A stretch of DNA of 64,000 nucleotides from Heterobilharzia americana (Eukaryota > Platyhelminthes > Trematoda > Strigeidida > Schistosomatidae), in the NCBI GenBank assembly GCA_944470555.2, contig OX104132.1:2179755-2243754 (forward strand). Reading direction: 5' to 3'. Below, in pieces: positions 1 to 10,689 of the stretch; positions within the stretch are counted from its first letter, which is position 1, and each line of letters starts with the position of its first letter. A program made the position numbers and the translations under genes. A model generated the notes under the pieces. It was not told the DNA's origin. It saw only the letters and a list, made by a program, of their open reading frames with translations, and did no database searches.

Positions 1-965
1 AAGCCACCGAGGCTGGTGTTTTTCCAGATGACTTCACTTATTGAATGCCAATCTTCATCCTGACCAAACACACGCAGTCGTACTTCAGAGTTATTTACAT
101 GGTGTTGCCACGGCATATGAGCAATCTTACGGAGACAACCATGGTCAAATGCGTAAAGTCATCTTACATCGTCAGCTCGGAGAAGCCAGATTTCTCAGGC
201 ATAGAGTAGAACTCCTCGCACCGTAGCGTTGTAAACTCGAACTTTTACGGTCGAAAAAGGTCGTGACGGCACCAAAGGTGACCTAGATTGGTGCATGTTA
301 CTCTGGCTCCCAATATGCAGTTAGAAACTTCACCACTCACACCACCAGTATTCATACAACTATCCAAATAGACGAACTTTTCGACTACTACCAACAGCTC
401 ACTACCGAGGATGACCGCAGAGACACAGGCTCCTGCCAATCTTGCAAAAGAACTTCGCAGTTTAACGGTGGAAACGACAAACCATAGCTACAGACAGTAA
501 TCGCCAACTAATTAAGTGTGATTTGAGTAGCTTGTGTGTTATCGTACGGCAAAACGATATCGTTCGCTTCTCTGAGGTTGAATAACCATCATCCGGGTAG
601 TAGGTCTACACTATCAGGCACCTCCTTCAGAGATGTTTCAAGAATGTCATCAAATGACGTAAGTTGCCAAAAGCCAATCGGGCCTACTCTATCCAAGAAG
701 AGATTTCATCAGCAACCAACTCATCTGGAGACCTAATGAAACTCCTCAAGTGTAAGTAAAATACTCGACACATTCCACCACTTCACTCCCTAATCATTAA
801 ACTGGGAGTATTTGCAGTAGACCAGTCCTGAAGCATCCTCTTACATTTGACAGATGCCAGTTAAACGCATGCCTAACATACTCAAATTTCTGCTCAACAT
901 GTTCAAAAGATCCTGCATTTTGTCAGCTTCTTCACCTAACCTATCCGGACAATATCTCATCTGCG
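1..965 (-). mobile_element. decayed RTE family A copy, RT C-terminus and part of RT
   Basis: Reading the minus strand, short blocks resemble the 3' half of the family A retrotransposon: 60-160 matches the region around the HVSNAEVRCR codons, 240-300 the region around RRDIRLSIKGR, and 655-965 the part from the YADD-adjacent segment to the conserved YLGS block. No frame is open over any length. The first ~60 bases are not assigned. Family assignment is by eye and the borders are approximate. Confidence 0.5.
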
Positions 966-1044
966 TATAGCATGTTGATTATATGATCTTCAAGAAGTAA
1001 GTCAATCCATATGAACGAAGTAAGTCACTAATGGGGTAGTATTT

Positions 1045-2320
1045 ATCATAGCACTGACCGAAAAGTAATTTGGAAGGTAACTGCTTCAACAATACGCTTT
1101 TAGTGACACAAATAGTCATCAACCTCATTCAACACCACCTATATGTTAGATGAAGATGCTACATGACAAGTGAACCACAGACGAAAGCTCAGTGATGCAT
1201 TTGAAGTGAAGACAGGGGACAGGAGTAAGACAAGGTTGCTGCCTACTATCAACAATGGTCTTCTGGTTAAGGTTTATTGGACTGGACTCAACTGGACTGG
1301 ATCATGCAACAAACTGTGAGGCGCTGTTAGATGGGCATACACTTGATGTTTCACCCATGATAAAACAAACACTTTAGAAGATTACGATTTCGCCAACGAT
1401 GACGATTCATGTCTAATGTCGCACAAACTCGAAGATCTAGAGGTAAAAACTAGCAAGTTGGCAGAAGAGGCAGCGAATACGGTGAACGTAGAGAAGACAG
1501 AGGTGAGGAAGATACCCAATCACCAACAACAACAAGCATCAGTCACCAACAATGGGAGAAGCCCAAAGGAAGTTGTCTCTTTCACCTACCTACTTACATA
1601 GGCAGCATCGTTTCAACAACTGGCGACACAAGCACGGGTGAGGACAAGCCTTCCTGCATCATTCTGAAATCACTGTGGAGATCTACTGCACTACACTACA
1701 CTACACTGCACTGCACTGCACTGCACTGCACTGGACGCACCATTAAGAGTGAACAACATCCGGATTTGAAACACTAAGTCAGTCAAGTAAGTTAGTCAGT
1801 CAGTGCTTGCTTCTATGTGATAGTCGACGGACTTGGTGGCGCCTTACGAAAAGCATTTCCAACAAACTGCACACATACATCATCAACAGCTGCTGTCTAC
1901 GCTCACTCAATACTGACACTGAAGATCAGATCACATGGCAAGAAAGAATCACTCTGGCCTACCAACCAACCAACCAACCAACCAACCAACCAACAACCTT
2001 ATCCCCCAACAAATATGCAGAAGAGGAAGGTGGAGATGGAATCGATTGGATTGGATAGAACATATACTGAGAAGACTGTTTGGGGACATCACGTACCAGG
2101 CCATGCCACTGAGTGGGACTCAAATGGGAAACGACGAGTTGGGCGTCCCAGGTGAGGGTGTTATGGAGGAGATGTTGTGTGGGGATGAAATGAAAGGTTG
2201 TGGGCATTGGTGGAGGCAGGTGGAGAAGACTATAGAGAAGAGAGTGAAATGGCTATGTGCTCCTGAAGCCATATGTTCCACTAGGAACCCAAAGGACAAG
2301 TTATAAGTAATAATAATAAT
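1045..2320 (+). mobile_element. RTE family B retrotransposon fragment, 5'-truncated
   Basis: From the RT domain (block corresponding to SVDREVIW) to the 3' end, this follows the family B order: conserved RT segment, a region with LEDLQ.KTNKLAEEA, the YLG block with a short CCTA repeat near 1585, a GSETW-type region, then the terminal segment ending CACTAGGAACCCAAAGGAC and a short TAA-type tail. Many frameshifts and stops. Contains expanded CACTG (1690-1735) and CCAA (1965-1995) simple repeats inside the body of the element. Confidence 0.8.
1690..1737 (+). repeat. CACTA/CACTG pentanucleotide microsatellite
   Basis: About nine consecutive CACTA then CACTG units within the family B copy, at the place where consensus copies read CTGCACTCAGC. 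It is an expansion of element sequence and not an independent locus. Confidence 0.85.
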
Positions 2321-2339
2321 TCATCACGGTATTGACACT

Positions 2340-2870
2340 AGCTAGGTGATAGAGGTTGAAAACTGTGAACCATTGAACTCCGGTTCCAGTGGCTATCAAA
2401 CCTGAACGTCCCGAGTTCGGTCCCTGTCGGGGGCAAGATTGTGGGTGATTACTACAGAAGAGTCCTATACTAGGAAGAAATAGTTGTCCAGTACTGACAG
2501 GCTTCTTTTCAATAGTACTCCAGTTGATGTCACTCCATGATGAATATTACCTTGACATAACCTGAAGCTTACACTACCATATAGTGGTCATTAGGGACAT
2601 ACTTTATTGAAGATGGATATCCCGAAGTTCTAATAAGAAGCCATGACCTGTGGTATAGACTAGTCGAAAAGGAAAGGGATACCAACTGAAGACTTTGAGC
2701 GACAGAACCTGGGAACTGTGAACCATTGAATACCAGATCCAATCGCTGGATAGTTAACGCGTTCGGAGTAACACCTGAAAGTCCTGAGTTCAATCTCTAA
2801 ATGGGTTGGGTTATGGGTGAGTGAGTACTGCCTAAAAATCTCAAGTAAGATAAAACGCTCATCAACCTAG
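2340..2870 (+). mobile_element. two degenerate tRNA-like SINE copies (family T2)
   Basis: Two consecutive copies (about 2340-2565 and 2640-2870) of a short repeat that recurs throughout the window. Its diagnostic blocks are GTGGCTAGCTCAATGGTAAC (resembling a pol III A box), GGTCGTGGGTTCAACTCC (resembling a B box), a middle segment TGAGGAGTCCCACACTA and a 3' end GATGAATAACAACTTGAAAT. Here the blocks are present but mutated. Probably non-functional. Confidence 0.6.
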
Positions 2871-3164
2871 ATTCCATTATTCGTCATCATTATATCAAGT
2901 CAAATACAACTTGATAGTTTCATCAATGTGTTTATCAAGGCTACTGAAGTTATGAAGGAAACCTTCACAATCATTTATCATCTCTACAGATACATTTTAA
3001 CACTGCTGAAGAGTCCCATACTAGAACGAAACAGCTGTCCACTGCTCCCAACTTTCCTCTGTTCCTCCAACTCATATCAGTCTAAGATGTATAACAACTT
3101 GGAATATATTTCCAAATCCCCACAACTCCTTCAAAATTCAGCTAAACTAGTGCTCATTGGTGAC

Positions 3165-3530
3165 TAGCTTCGAATGGTATTCCCGAAGCTCCAATGAGAA
3201 GCGGTGACCGGTGGGGGTGAAGCCTTATGATCGTGAGGACAGTTACTCAACGATGACATTGGATGGCGGTTGCGCAATATCGTGAGTTAACAGAAGGTGC
3301 AAATATAGAGCATTGGATACTGACCTAGTGGTTCAATGCTGACGTGATGGTCACGGAACCTGAAGGTCACGGATTCGGTCCGGGGAGGGCGGGGTCATGG
3401 GTGAGCATTGTTGAGGAGTCCCACACTAGTCTGACGAAACAGCTCTTCAGTGCTCCCACCTTTCCTTTGTTCCTCCAAATCATGTCAGTCTACGATGAAT
3501 AACAACTTGAAATGAATAAAGCGATATATT
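3165..3530 (+). mobile_element. tRNA-like SINE (family T2)
   Basis: A fuller copy of the same short repeat, starting with the segment GGTATTCCCGAAGCTCC, continuing through an A/B-box-like pair around 3325-3385 and the TGAGGAGTCCCACACTAG block, and ending with ACGATGAATAACAACTTGAA followed by AATAAA-like sequence. It sits 60 bp downstream (in gene sense) of the 3592-3731 PKG exon. Confidence 0.65.
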
Positions 3531-3591
3531 AAACTGTCACAATTACATTACTATATTATATTGATTAAATCCTATTTACTTTTTCACTTAC

Positions 3592-3731
3592 CGACAAATA
3601 AAAGGCGATGAAACTGATGAAAGAATAAGCTTTTCACAATAAACATGCTCTTGTTGTCGAGTTTGTACAATATGCGCTTTTTGTAGGCGTTTTAAAGCGA
3701 AAGCTTGACTTCTATCATCTATCAATGTCAC
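3592..3731 (-). CDS. PKG: PKG exon: kinase N-lobe, catalytic lysine and helix C
   Basis: The exon is 140 nt (acceptor AG at 3732-3733, donor GTAAGT from 3591), phase 0 at the start and phase 2 at the end. It encodes VTLIDDRSQAFALKRLQKAH, then IVQTRQQEHVYCEKLILSSV and SSPFIC. FALK carries the ATP-anchoring Lys, HIV.TRQQEH is strongly PKG-like, and the Glu in CEKLIL is the helix C partner of that Lys. The next exon should start near RLYRTF and is not found between here and the left edge, which holds only repeats; catalytic-loop and DFG exons must lie outside. Confidence 0.94.
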
Positions 3732-4214
3732 CTAATAAGATAAATAAGAAACATACAGACAGAGTAGAAAGTATAATGAAGATGTAAAATTATTCAACAC
3801 TGAAAGATGATTGGTTCATTAGGCTACATATCCTTTAATTTTGCATAGCTTTCAGTGGTGGTTTTCCTCATGACCTTGAAGATAACCTAGTTTCTCTTCC
3901 CTCCACACTCTCAAGGCTGAATTCCTATTGGTTGTTAATTATATGTGAATTTAGTGTTGTCAAGGTCATTTAAAGGTGTATATATATTCAACATCGCAGT
4001 CAGCTGTATTGACTGTTGTTAAGACAGTAAAAAAATCCTCGTCGGTAGTATTGTTGTTACGGTGGTGGTTGACATTCTGATTTGGGTTAGAGTCGATTGG
4101 ATTGTGTGTTAGGTTTGTATTGTTCATCGACTGTTAAGTCGTACTGCCGGTCATAGCACATCAGACTGGCCAAACTAAGACCTGGTACCAGTCCATAAAT
4201 TGAATTTTGAGGAG

Positions 4215-4445
4215 GTTGTGGGGATTTGGAAATATTCCAAGCTGTTATTCATCATAAACTGGCATGAGTTGGAGGAATAAAGGGAACCTGAGAGCACTGG
4301 ACAGCTGTTTCGTCAGACTAGTATGGGCCTGACTCTTCAGCAGTGCGCACCCACGACCTCGCCCTCCTTGGGTCGAACCCACGACCTTCAGGTCCCGTGG
4401 CCAACACTGGATCAGAATCCAATGGATCCATATTTCCAACTTCTG
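4215..4445 (-). mobile_element. tRNA-like SINE (family T2)
   Basis: Minus-strand copy: the reverse complement shows the 3' AACTTGGAATATTTCC-type end at low coordinates, then the CTGTTTCGTC..ACTAGTATGG block and the B-box-like GGGTTCGACCC at about 4372-4383. Confidence 0.65.
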
Positions 4446-4671
4446 TTCAACCCCACCTGTCTCAGTTACTCAAACTCCTAATCCAGTATATCTACACAGA
4501 TAGATAGATAGATGGATACTGGATAGTACTCTAGTGACCAATTGGTGTATCTAATCACAACTGCCGAATATAACTACCAACCTTATAGCCATCATAAATT
4601 GTTTACGACTGCTTAGTTGTCTGTTCCATTTTACTGTTCATGGAGAGAGATGATATTGCCTGTAAACGAAT

Positions 4672-4698
4672 CCACACACACACACACACACACACAAC
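4672..4698. repeat. CA dinucleotide microsatellite
   Basis: About thirteen uninterrupted CA units in intronic sequence; flanking 4450-4990 shows no gene and no clear element apart from a GATA run near 4498. Confidence 0.9.
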
Positions 4699-4989
4699 CG
4701 TTGCACCTAGTAACACTGAGTGTATCATGATTAGCAGATTGTTGGTTGGCGACAATCCACCAGGAAGTTGACCTCCATCATCACAACAAGGAGTTCCGAC
4801 AAATTTCTCTCTCTCTCTTTCATAGGCTACTAACTTGTATTCATCAATCAATTGACATCTGTGAACAACTCACATTTCTTCAGCACACAAGTGAGGAAGA
4901 AGCGTTCACACAAACATTTAGTGATATATCACCAGAGACTGATCAATACAGTTTGATAAACTAATAAACAGTAAAAAAAGCGGATATTT

Positions 4990-6722
4990 CATTAGCTTAA
5001 CTAGCCTCCAGCCACCACTACGTTGCCCAATATCCAGTCGGATTCTGGATAGAACATTTGACATAGGTCCCCCAACACTTGCAGAAGTCGAAAAAGCTGT
5101 AGGTAACATGAAACACAGAAGGGCAGCAGGACCAGATGAATTAACTCCTGAGGTATACAAGGATGGTGGCACAGTGCTCTTAGTCAGGTTAACGGAAGGG
5201 TTAACTAGTATGTGGGAATCAAATAAGATCTCCTCTGACTGCTCAAAATCACTGATTATCCTAGTCTTTAAGACAGGTGAGACGTCCCCTTGTGGTAACC
5301 ACAGAGGAATCAGACTGATGAACATAGTATCCAAGATCCTGGGTTCTATAATACTTCGACGCCTAAGTGGAACTCGGAAAGAGCAAACCTGAGAAAACCA
5401 GGCAGGCAGGCTTTAAACTCGGCCCCACATACTGCACCAGGTCCTGGAACATAGACACGCTTACCGACGCCTGACAATAGCTGTATTTCTTAACCCGAAG
5501 GCGCCATTCAACTCCGTTGATCCAGAAGACTTATGGCAATGTCTCTCACTAAAAGGTGTGCCGATTAAGTACACTACTTTATTGAAGGCTCTCTACTCAA
5601 ACACTTGTGGGCATGTTAGAGCCTATGGTGAGATATCCGGGGAGATATGCTCATCCAGTGGTGTCCGTCAAGGGTGCCCACTATCCCCATTCTTATTCAA
5701 TCTTATCATAGATATTCTTATAGAGGTCTCCCTCTCGTCATTAGGTTACACAGACGTTGACCTAATCGGTGGGGAATTTTCGTTAGACCTAGAATATGCA
5801 GATGATATAGTTCTGTTAGGTGAAGACGCTGACAAGATGCAGAGTCTTCTGAACACTTTGAGTAGCGATTTGAGAATCTTTGGGATGCGGTTCTCACCAC
5901 CCAAATGCAAATTGTTAATGAAGGATTGGTCTTCAGTGGTACTCTTCGTAACAAGAAAGAGTGAAGTGGTTGAGTGCGTTGGCTGACATCTGTCGGCTTA
6001 CGCCACATGTGTCGCCGCCGTGATATCCGATTGTCTATTAAGAGTGGTGTGCACTGGCACAGCAGTCCGATCTGTTCTACTGTATGGCTGTGAAACATGG
6101 CCATTGAAGGTGGAAGACATAAGAAGGCTTGCTTCAAGTGTTTGACCACCATTGTCTTCGTACCATAGGCCGTACTCCGTGGTATCACCACGTGAGTAAC
6201 GTGGAAGTCAGGTGTAGAATTTTAGGGAGAAGAGGTCAGTTGAGTCAGTTGACAAGGTTGTGAACCCTCATTGACTAAGATGGCTGGCTGGGACATGTGT
6301 TACGTATGCCTAACGACCGTCTGACTTGTCACACAATGTTGGCTGAAGTAGGTTCAAGCTGGAAAAAGAACCAAGGTGGCCAGACTAAAACATGGCACCA
6401 ATGTATGAAGTCTTTGACTGTTAGTTTGAGACATGCAGGGCGATGCAGACTACCCGATTGGGATCGGCGGGACAAGAGACTCTAGGTGATATGGCTCAGA
6501 ACCGATGTCAGTGGCACAGATGTATCCCCAAACACATTATCCTCATCTTAACGACATTATTACCGAATCTCACCATTTTCTCATTCTTCCTTTATCTCTT
6601 TTAGCACCTTTATATTTCTTTCGACTGCATTCTCCTATCTTCATCTTCCACCTTACTTGGTGTTCTGATATATGAAATGTGGCAAGTCGGACCGCTAAGC
6701 AGTAATGCCTCGTCTTATGTTG
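4990..6722 (+). mobile_element. RTE family A retrotransposon, 5'-truncated, RT to 3' end
   Basis: Plus-strand copy entering the element just before the RT domain (codons for PPTLAEVEKAV at about 5070) and running to the 3' UTR and a TTGATTTGGACTGA end. Recognisable blocks are KHRRAAGPDELTPEVYKDGG, SGVRQGCPLSPFLFN near 5660-5702 and the catalytic LEYADDIVLLGEDADKMQ near 5790-5845, so the YADD core is intact in an open frame from 5558 to 5986. Several frameshifts (for example near 5390 and 5985) divide the reading frame, so the copy is dead. Confidence 0.9.
5558..5986 (+). pseudogene. reverse transcriptase core fragment (RTE family A)
   Basis: Open frame of 142 codons, internal to the dead copy above. 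It contains GVRQGCPLSPFLFNLIIDIL and LEYADDIVLLGEDADKMQ, i.e. RT motifs 4 and 5 with both catalytic aspartates. It has no start of its own and is cut at the 3' side by a frameshift before the conserved YLGS segment. The product would not be functional. Confidence 0.85.
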
Positions 6723-6944
6723 ATTTGGACTGACGTATGTGGCTAGTCTTAGTTATCAGTTTAATGGACAACGGACTGACCTTTAGAATCATCAACAAAT
6801 AGGTCGTATTAATGATCAGTATGACTCCCTCACACACACCCCCCCCCAGCTTCTCTCTCTCTCTCTGTCTCCCCCTATTTAATTCAACTAAATCTCAGTT
6901 GACATGGATAACATCTCTGATTGATTACATAGCCCGTGTGTGTA

Positions 6945-7067
6945 ATTATATTATTATTTGTCCTTCAGGTTCTTAGTGGAACATAGGGCTTCAGTAGCAC
7001 GTCTCCATTCCACTCCCTTCTCCGCAATCTTTTCAACCTGGCTCCACGACTACCCACAAGCTCTCAT
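6945..7067 (-). mobile_element. RTE family B 3' fragment, left part (split by family A insertion)
   Basis: Minus-strand family B 3' terminus, beginning with the TTATTATTATTTGTCC tail and reading through GGTTCTTAGTGGAACATAGG to CCCACAAGCTCTCAT. The sequence stops there and resumes at 11000 (TCTCATTTCTTCCTCAC), so the two parts are one ancestral fragment interrupted by 3.9 kb. Confidence 0.88.
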
Positions 7068-7261
7068 CATCCATCATCATTATCAACATAGGACCAGGCA
7101 TTACTGCGTAACGGTCCGAGTTGCCACACCTCATATCAGCACATCAAGTAAAAAGGTAGTGAGGTGAAGGATGAAGATAAGTGAATGCAGTCAAAAGAAA
7201 TATAAAGTACGAGAAGAAAGGAAAGAGGAGTGACAAAATAGTGAGATTCGGTATAGCGTTG

Positions 7262-7874
7262 TTAAGATGAGGATAATGTGTGTATACATCTGCGCCACTG
7301 ACTTCGGTTCTGAGCCATATCACCTAGGGTCTCCAACCACTGGTTCCTCTTGTCCCGTGGACCCCAACCACCTAGTCTGCATCGTCCTACATGGCTTAAA
7401 CCAACAGTCAGAGACTTCATACATTGGTGCCATGTTTTAGTCTGGCCACCTCGGGCCTTTTTCCAGCCTGAACCCACCTCAGCCAACATTGTGTGACGAG
7501 GCAATCGGTGACTAGGCATACGTAGTACGTGTCCCAACCATCTCAGTCGATGAAGGTTCACAACCTCGTCGACTGACTTACCTCTTCTCCCTAAAACTCT
7601 ACACCTAACTTCTGCATTACTCACATGGTGACACCACGGAATACGTCCTATACTACGAAGGCAACGGTGGTCAAACACCTGTAACCTTTTCATGTCTTCC
7701 ACTTTCAATGGCCATGTTTCACAGCCATACAGTAGAACAGAGCGGACTGCTGTGCAGTACACGCGACCCTTAATAGACAAACGAATATCACGGCGGCGCC
7801 ATAGGTGGCGCAAATTGGCAAAAGCCAATCGAGCCTTTTGTATCCGTGCAGAAATCTCATCGGCAACTAACCCA
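7262..7874 (-). pseudogene. RTE polyprotein C-terminal region in the shifted frame
   Basis: Continuation of the preceding frame after a one-base deletion. It starts with the codons for ADEISARIQKARLAFANLRH and runs through RRRDIRLSIKGR, VLLYGCETWPLKVEDMKRLQ, LRWLGHVLRMPSHRLPRH and RGGQTKTWHQCMKSL to a stop at 7262. This C-terminal segment follows the RT in this family and probably helps template binding; no catalytic motif is seen. In the neighbouring families the same GSETW/GCETW block lies in frame with the RT, which supports the frameshift interpretation. Confidence 0.85.
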
Positions 7875-10206
7875 CCGGGTTGATCCTACTTCCCAGGTAA
7901 GTGAAGTGGTCAACACACTCAACCACTTCACTCTCTATTGTTAACCGCGGTACCGCTGAAGACCAGTCCTGGAGCAAAAATTTGCATTTGGGTGGTGAAA
8001 ATCGCATCCCAAACATTCTCAAATTCCCACTCAAAGTGTTCAGAAGACTCTGCATCTTGTCAGCGTCTTCACCTAACAGGACTATGTCATCTGCATATTC
8101 TAGATCTAAGGAAAATTCACCTGTGATCGGGTCAACGTCTTTGTAATTAGGTGACGAGAGGGAAACCTCCATAAGAATATCTATGATAAAATTAAATAAG
8201 AATGGGGATAGTGGGCATCCTTGACGGACACCACTTGATGAGTATAGCTCCCTGGACAACTCACCATAGGCTCTAACATGCCCACAAGTGTTCGAGTAGA
8301 GAGCTTTCAATAAGGTGATGTACTTACTAGGCACGCCTTTCAGTGACAGACACTGCCATAAGACTTCTCGATCAACGGAGTCAAATGCCGCCTTCAGGTC
8401 GAGAAATACAGCTATTGTCGGGCGTCTGTAAGCATGCCTATGTTCCAGGACCTGGCGCAGTGTGAATATTTGGTCGATACATCCACGGCCAGGTCTAAAG
8501 CCTGCCTGGTTTTCTCGGGCTTGCTGTTCCCGAGCTCCACTCAGGCGTCGGAGAATTATAGAACTTAGGATCTTAGACACTATGTTTGTCAGGCTGATTC
8601 CTCTGTGGTTATCACAAGAGGACTTCTCGCCTTTCTTGAAGACTGGGATGATGAGTGACTTAGACCAGTCGGAGGGGATCGTATTTGATTCCCATATACT
8701 GGCTAACACTTCCGTTAGCCTGACTAAGAGAACTCTACCACCATTCTTGTATACCTCAGCAGGTAGTCCGTCTGGTCCTGCTGCCCTTCCCCGTTTCAGG
8801 CTACCTACCGCTTTCTCAACTTCTTCTAGTGTTGGGGGACCTGTCTCTATGTCCCATTCAGGGTCCGACTGGATAGCGGGCAGCGCAATGGTGGCTGGAG
8901 GCCAGTTAAACTGTTCCTCAAAGTGTTCTGCCCATCGTCCCAGTCGCCTTCCCTGCGAGTGAATCGCCGATCCGTCCTTCTCCGCTATAACCTCACTAAC
9001 TGTTGTTGACCATTTCCCCCCAGTCTCCTTAATAAGTCTAAATAACTGTCTACTGTTACCGATCGCCGCTGCCTTTTCCATCTCTTTAGCCTTTGCTGCC
9101 CACCACTGTTCACGATCGTTGCGCAGACTTTTCGTCAGTTTATTTTTAAGTTGCGCTCGCTCTTCATTGTACTCAGAGCCTGCAGGGATGCATTCACGTG
9201 CATCCATTAGTTTGGAAGAAGCTGCTGATATCCACTGGCTCTTTTTAGCCATTATCTTGGAGTCGGCTACAGTCTCCAGTGCTGCTTTTACAGTAGACTG
9301 AAGATGGCACCAAGCTTCTTCTGGATGAGTGACAGTCTTTTGTTCCGATAACTGCCTAGCCAACTTCTCACTGAACACGGCTTTGGTGTTTTCGTTGTCC
9401 AGCAGAACTCGTAGTGGTTTTGTTGCCAAATTTTTTCTACGTCCATTGAGACGCAGGCATATACGTGCTCGGACCAACGCATGATCGCTGTCCAAACACG
9501 TACTCCAGAAGGAGCGGCAGTCTTCCACCGATCCTCTCCAGCGATGACTAATAGCAATGTGGTCTATCTGTGTCCATCGCTGAGTCGAGCTCGGTGGACG
9601 CCAGGTCAGACAGTGCCTTTCTTTATGTCTGAAATTTGTGCTGGCTAAAAATAGGCGGTTATCTGAGCATAGTTGTAATAGGCGATCACCGTTATCTGTA
9701 CGTTCAGCTGGGATTCCGAAAGTGCCACCTAAGTGCCTTTCTGCCTCACTCAGTCTACCCACCTGTGCGTTGAGGTCACCTGCAACAACCACTACGTCCG
9801 AACGTTTGGCTTTCGAGAGGAGGTTAGACAGTTTATGGTAGAACTCGTCCTTCACTTCATCCGAACTACAGTCAGTGGGTGCGTAAGCAGAGATTACAAA
9901 GAGACAACGGCGAGTCTCACTATTCCTTTTAGTTCTCACTGTGCCGTTCAGCCTCATAGCGCAGAGGCGACTATCAACTGGGATCCAGTCTAGTAGTGAG
10001 TTTTCTGCCCTGGTGCTTAATGCTATACCTACACCTGCAAGACCACGAGAGCTAGCTATCGAATCTCCAGAAACTCGAAGGGTGAATTTTGCAGATTCAC
10101 CAGATTGGTCAGGAGAGGTCAGGTGAATAACCACACTTGGGTCCTGTATGCGTGTCTCACAAACACAGCACACATCCATGCCCCGAGTTGCTAGAGTCTT
10201 TGCCAA
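7867..10206 (-). CDS. RTE polyprotein: endonuclease and reverse transcriptase (frameshifted at its C-terminus)
   Basis: This 779-codon frame encodes the two enzymes of a non-LTR retrotransposon. Endonuclease signatures: VCCVCETRI near the N-terminus, FVISAYAPTD, VVVVAGDLNAQVG, DHIAISHRWRGSVEDC and the closing SDHALV. RT signatures: AAGPDGLPAEVYKNGG, GFRPGRGCIDQIFTLRQVLE, FLDLKAAFDSVDREVLW, SGVRQGCPLSPFLFNFIIDI and the catalytic LEYADDIVLLGEDADKMQ. The codon at 10204-10206 is TTG, so it is not a real start: the frame stays open upstream to a stop at 10690-10692, and the first in-frame ATG is at 10177-10179. The frame stops at 7867 just after YLGSRINP because of a one-base loss; the family pattern continues in another frame from about 7875. 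Confidence 0.9.
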   Translation of the reverse strand: MAKTLATRGMDVCCVCETRIQDPSVVIHLTSPDQSGESAKFTLRVSGDSIASSRGLAGVGIALSTRAENSLLDWIPVDSRLCAMRLNGTVRTKRNSETRRCLFVISAYAPTDCSSDEVKDEFYHKLSNLLSKAKRSDVVVVAGDLNAQVGRLSEAERHLGGTFGIPAERTDNGDRLLQLCSDNRLFLASTNFRHKERHCLTWRPPSSTQRWTQIDHIAISHRWRGSVEDCRSFWSTCLDSDHALVRARICLRLNGRRKNLATKPLRVLLDNENTKAVFSEKLARQLSEQKTVTHPEEAWCHLQSTVKAALETVADSKIMAKKSQWISAASSKLMDARECIPAGSEYNEERAQLKNKLTKSLRNDREQWWAAKAKEMEKAAAIGNSRQLFRLIKETGGKWSTTVSEVIAEKDGSAIHSQGRRLGRWAEHFEEQFNWPPATIALPAIQSDPEWDIETGPPTLEEVEKAVGSLKRGRAAGPDGLPAEVYKNGGRVLLVRLTEVLASIWESNTIPSDWSKSLIIPVFKKGEKSSCDNHRGISLTNIVSKILSSIILRRLSGAREQQARENQAGFRPGRGCIDQIFTLRQVLEHRHAYRRPTIAVFLDLKAAFDSVDREVLWQCLSLKGVPSKYITLLKALYSNTCGHVRAYGELSRELYSSSGVRQGCPLSPFLFNFIIDILMEVSLSSPNYKDVDPITGEFSLDLEYADDIVLLGEDADKMQSLLNTLSGNLRMFGMRFSPPKCKFLLQDWSSAVPRLTIESEVVECVDHFTYLGSRINPVG

Positions 10207-10689
10207 CGAAGCCTGTTGGCCAATTTGACGGAGGGTGCGGACATTGAAGGCTCCAATATGTAATTTGGAGCGTGGTTTAAGGAGACCAGGGATGCTGTTC
10301 TGTGGACTCAGATCGTTGTCGAAGGCTGCAGAGGTAGGAGAAATTGAAGATGATGCAGCATCATTAATTAAGAGACGTGAAGGAAGATTAGAAGGTAATG
10401 ATGGAGGAGGAGGATAGCAGTCAGAAGAAACTTGGGTGCTGACAGAGTTGTGAGGGCGGTTGACACTTCCCGGCTGCCCACACCGTGGAAGGCTATTTCT
10501 TCTTAAGGTACCTGAAAGAGATTTGTGTGACCGCAGAGCCCATCGGACATCTGCTTGAGGCCTGTCACACCCAGCCTTTTGAGTATGATTATTTTGAATT
10601 TTTGTATTTTTGGGGCCGGATGGTCGAAAGGAAACGACAAGTGAACCAACACCGCCGGCCCGGCAGACCGTGGGGCGTGGTGGAGTGTG
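10207..10689 (-). other. ATG-less N-terminal extension of the RTE reading frame
   Basis: The polyprotein frame remains open for 161 more codons upstream of the TTG at 10206, up to a TAA at 10690-10692, without any ATG. The translated stretch is Ser- and Pro-rich (for example CYPPPPSLPSNLPSRLLIND and GLLKPRSKLHIGAFNVRTLR). IGAFNVRTLR is the usual start of the RTE endonuclease, so at least the last ~25 codons are genuine protein. The identity of the start codon is unclear. A related stretch occurs at 47103-47206, showing it is part of the element and not captured DNA. Confidence 0.7.

Noticed and set aside
41..226. Small plus-strand open frame at the left edge
   Set aside because: Lies opposite decayed family A sequence and has no recognisable features.
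1..3590. Search for the next PKG kinase exon (RLYRTF, HRD-like, DFG motifs)
   Set aside because: Nothing on the minus strand fits; the stretch is occupied by family A, family B and T2 repeats.
7692..10126. Several plus-strand frames of 60-166 codons opposite the RTE element
   Set aside because: Antisense shadows of the retrotransposon coding region.
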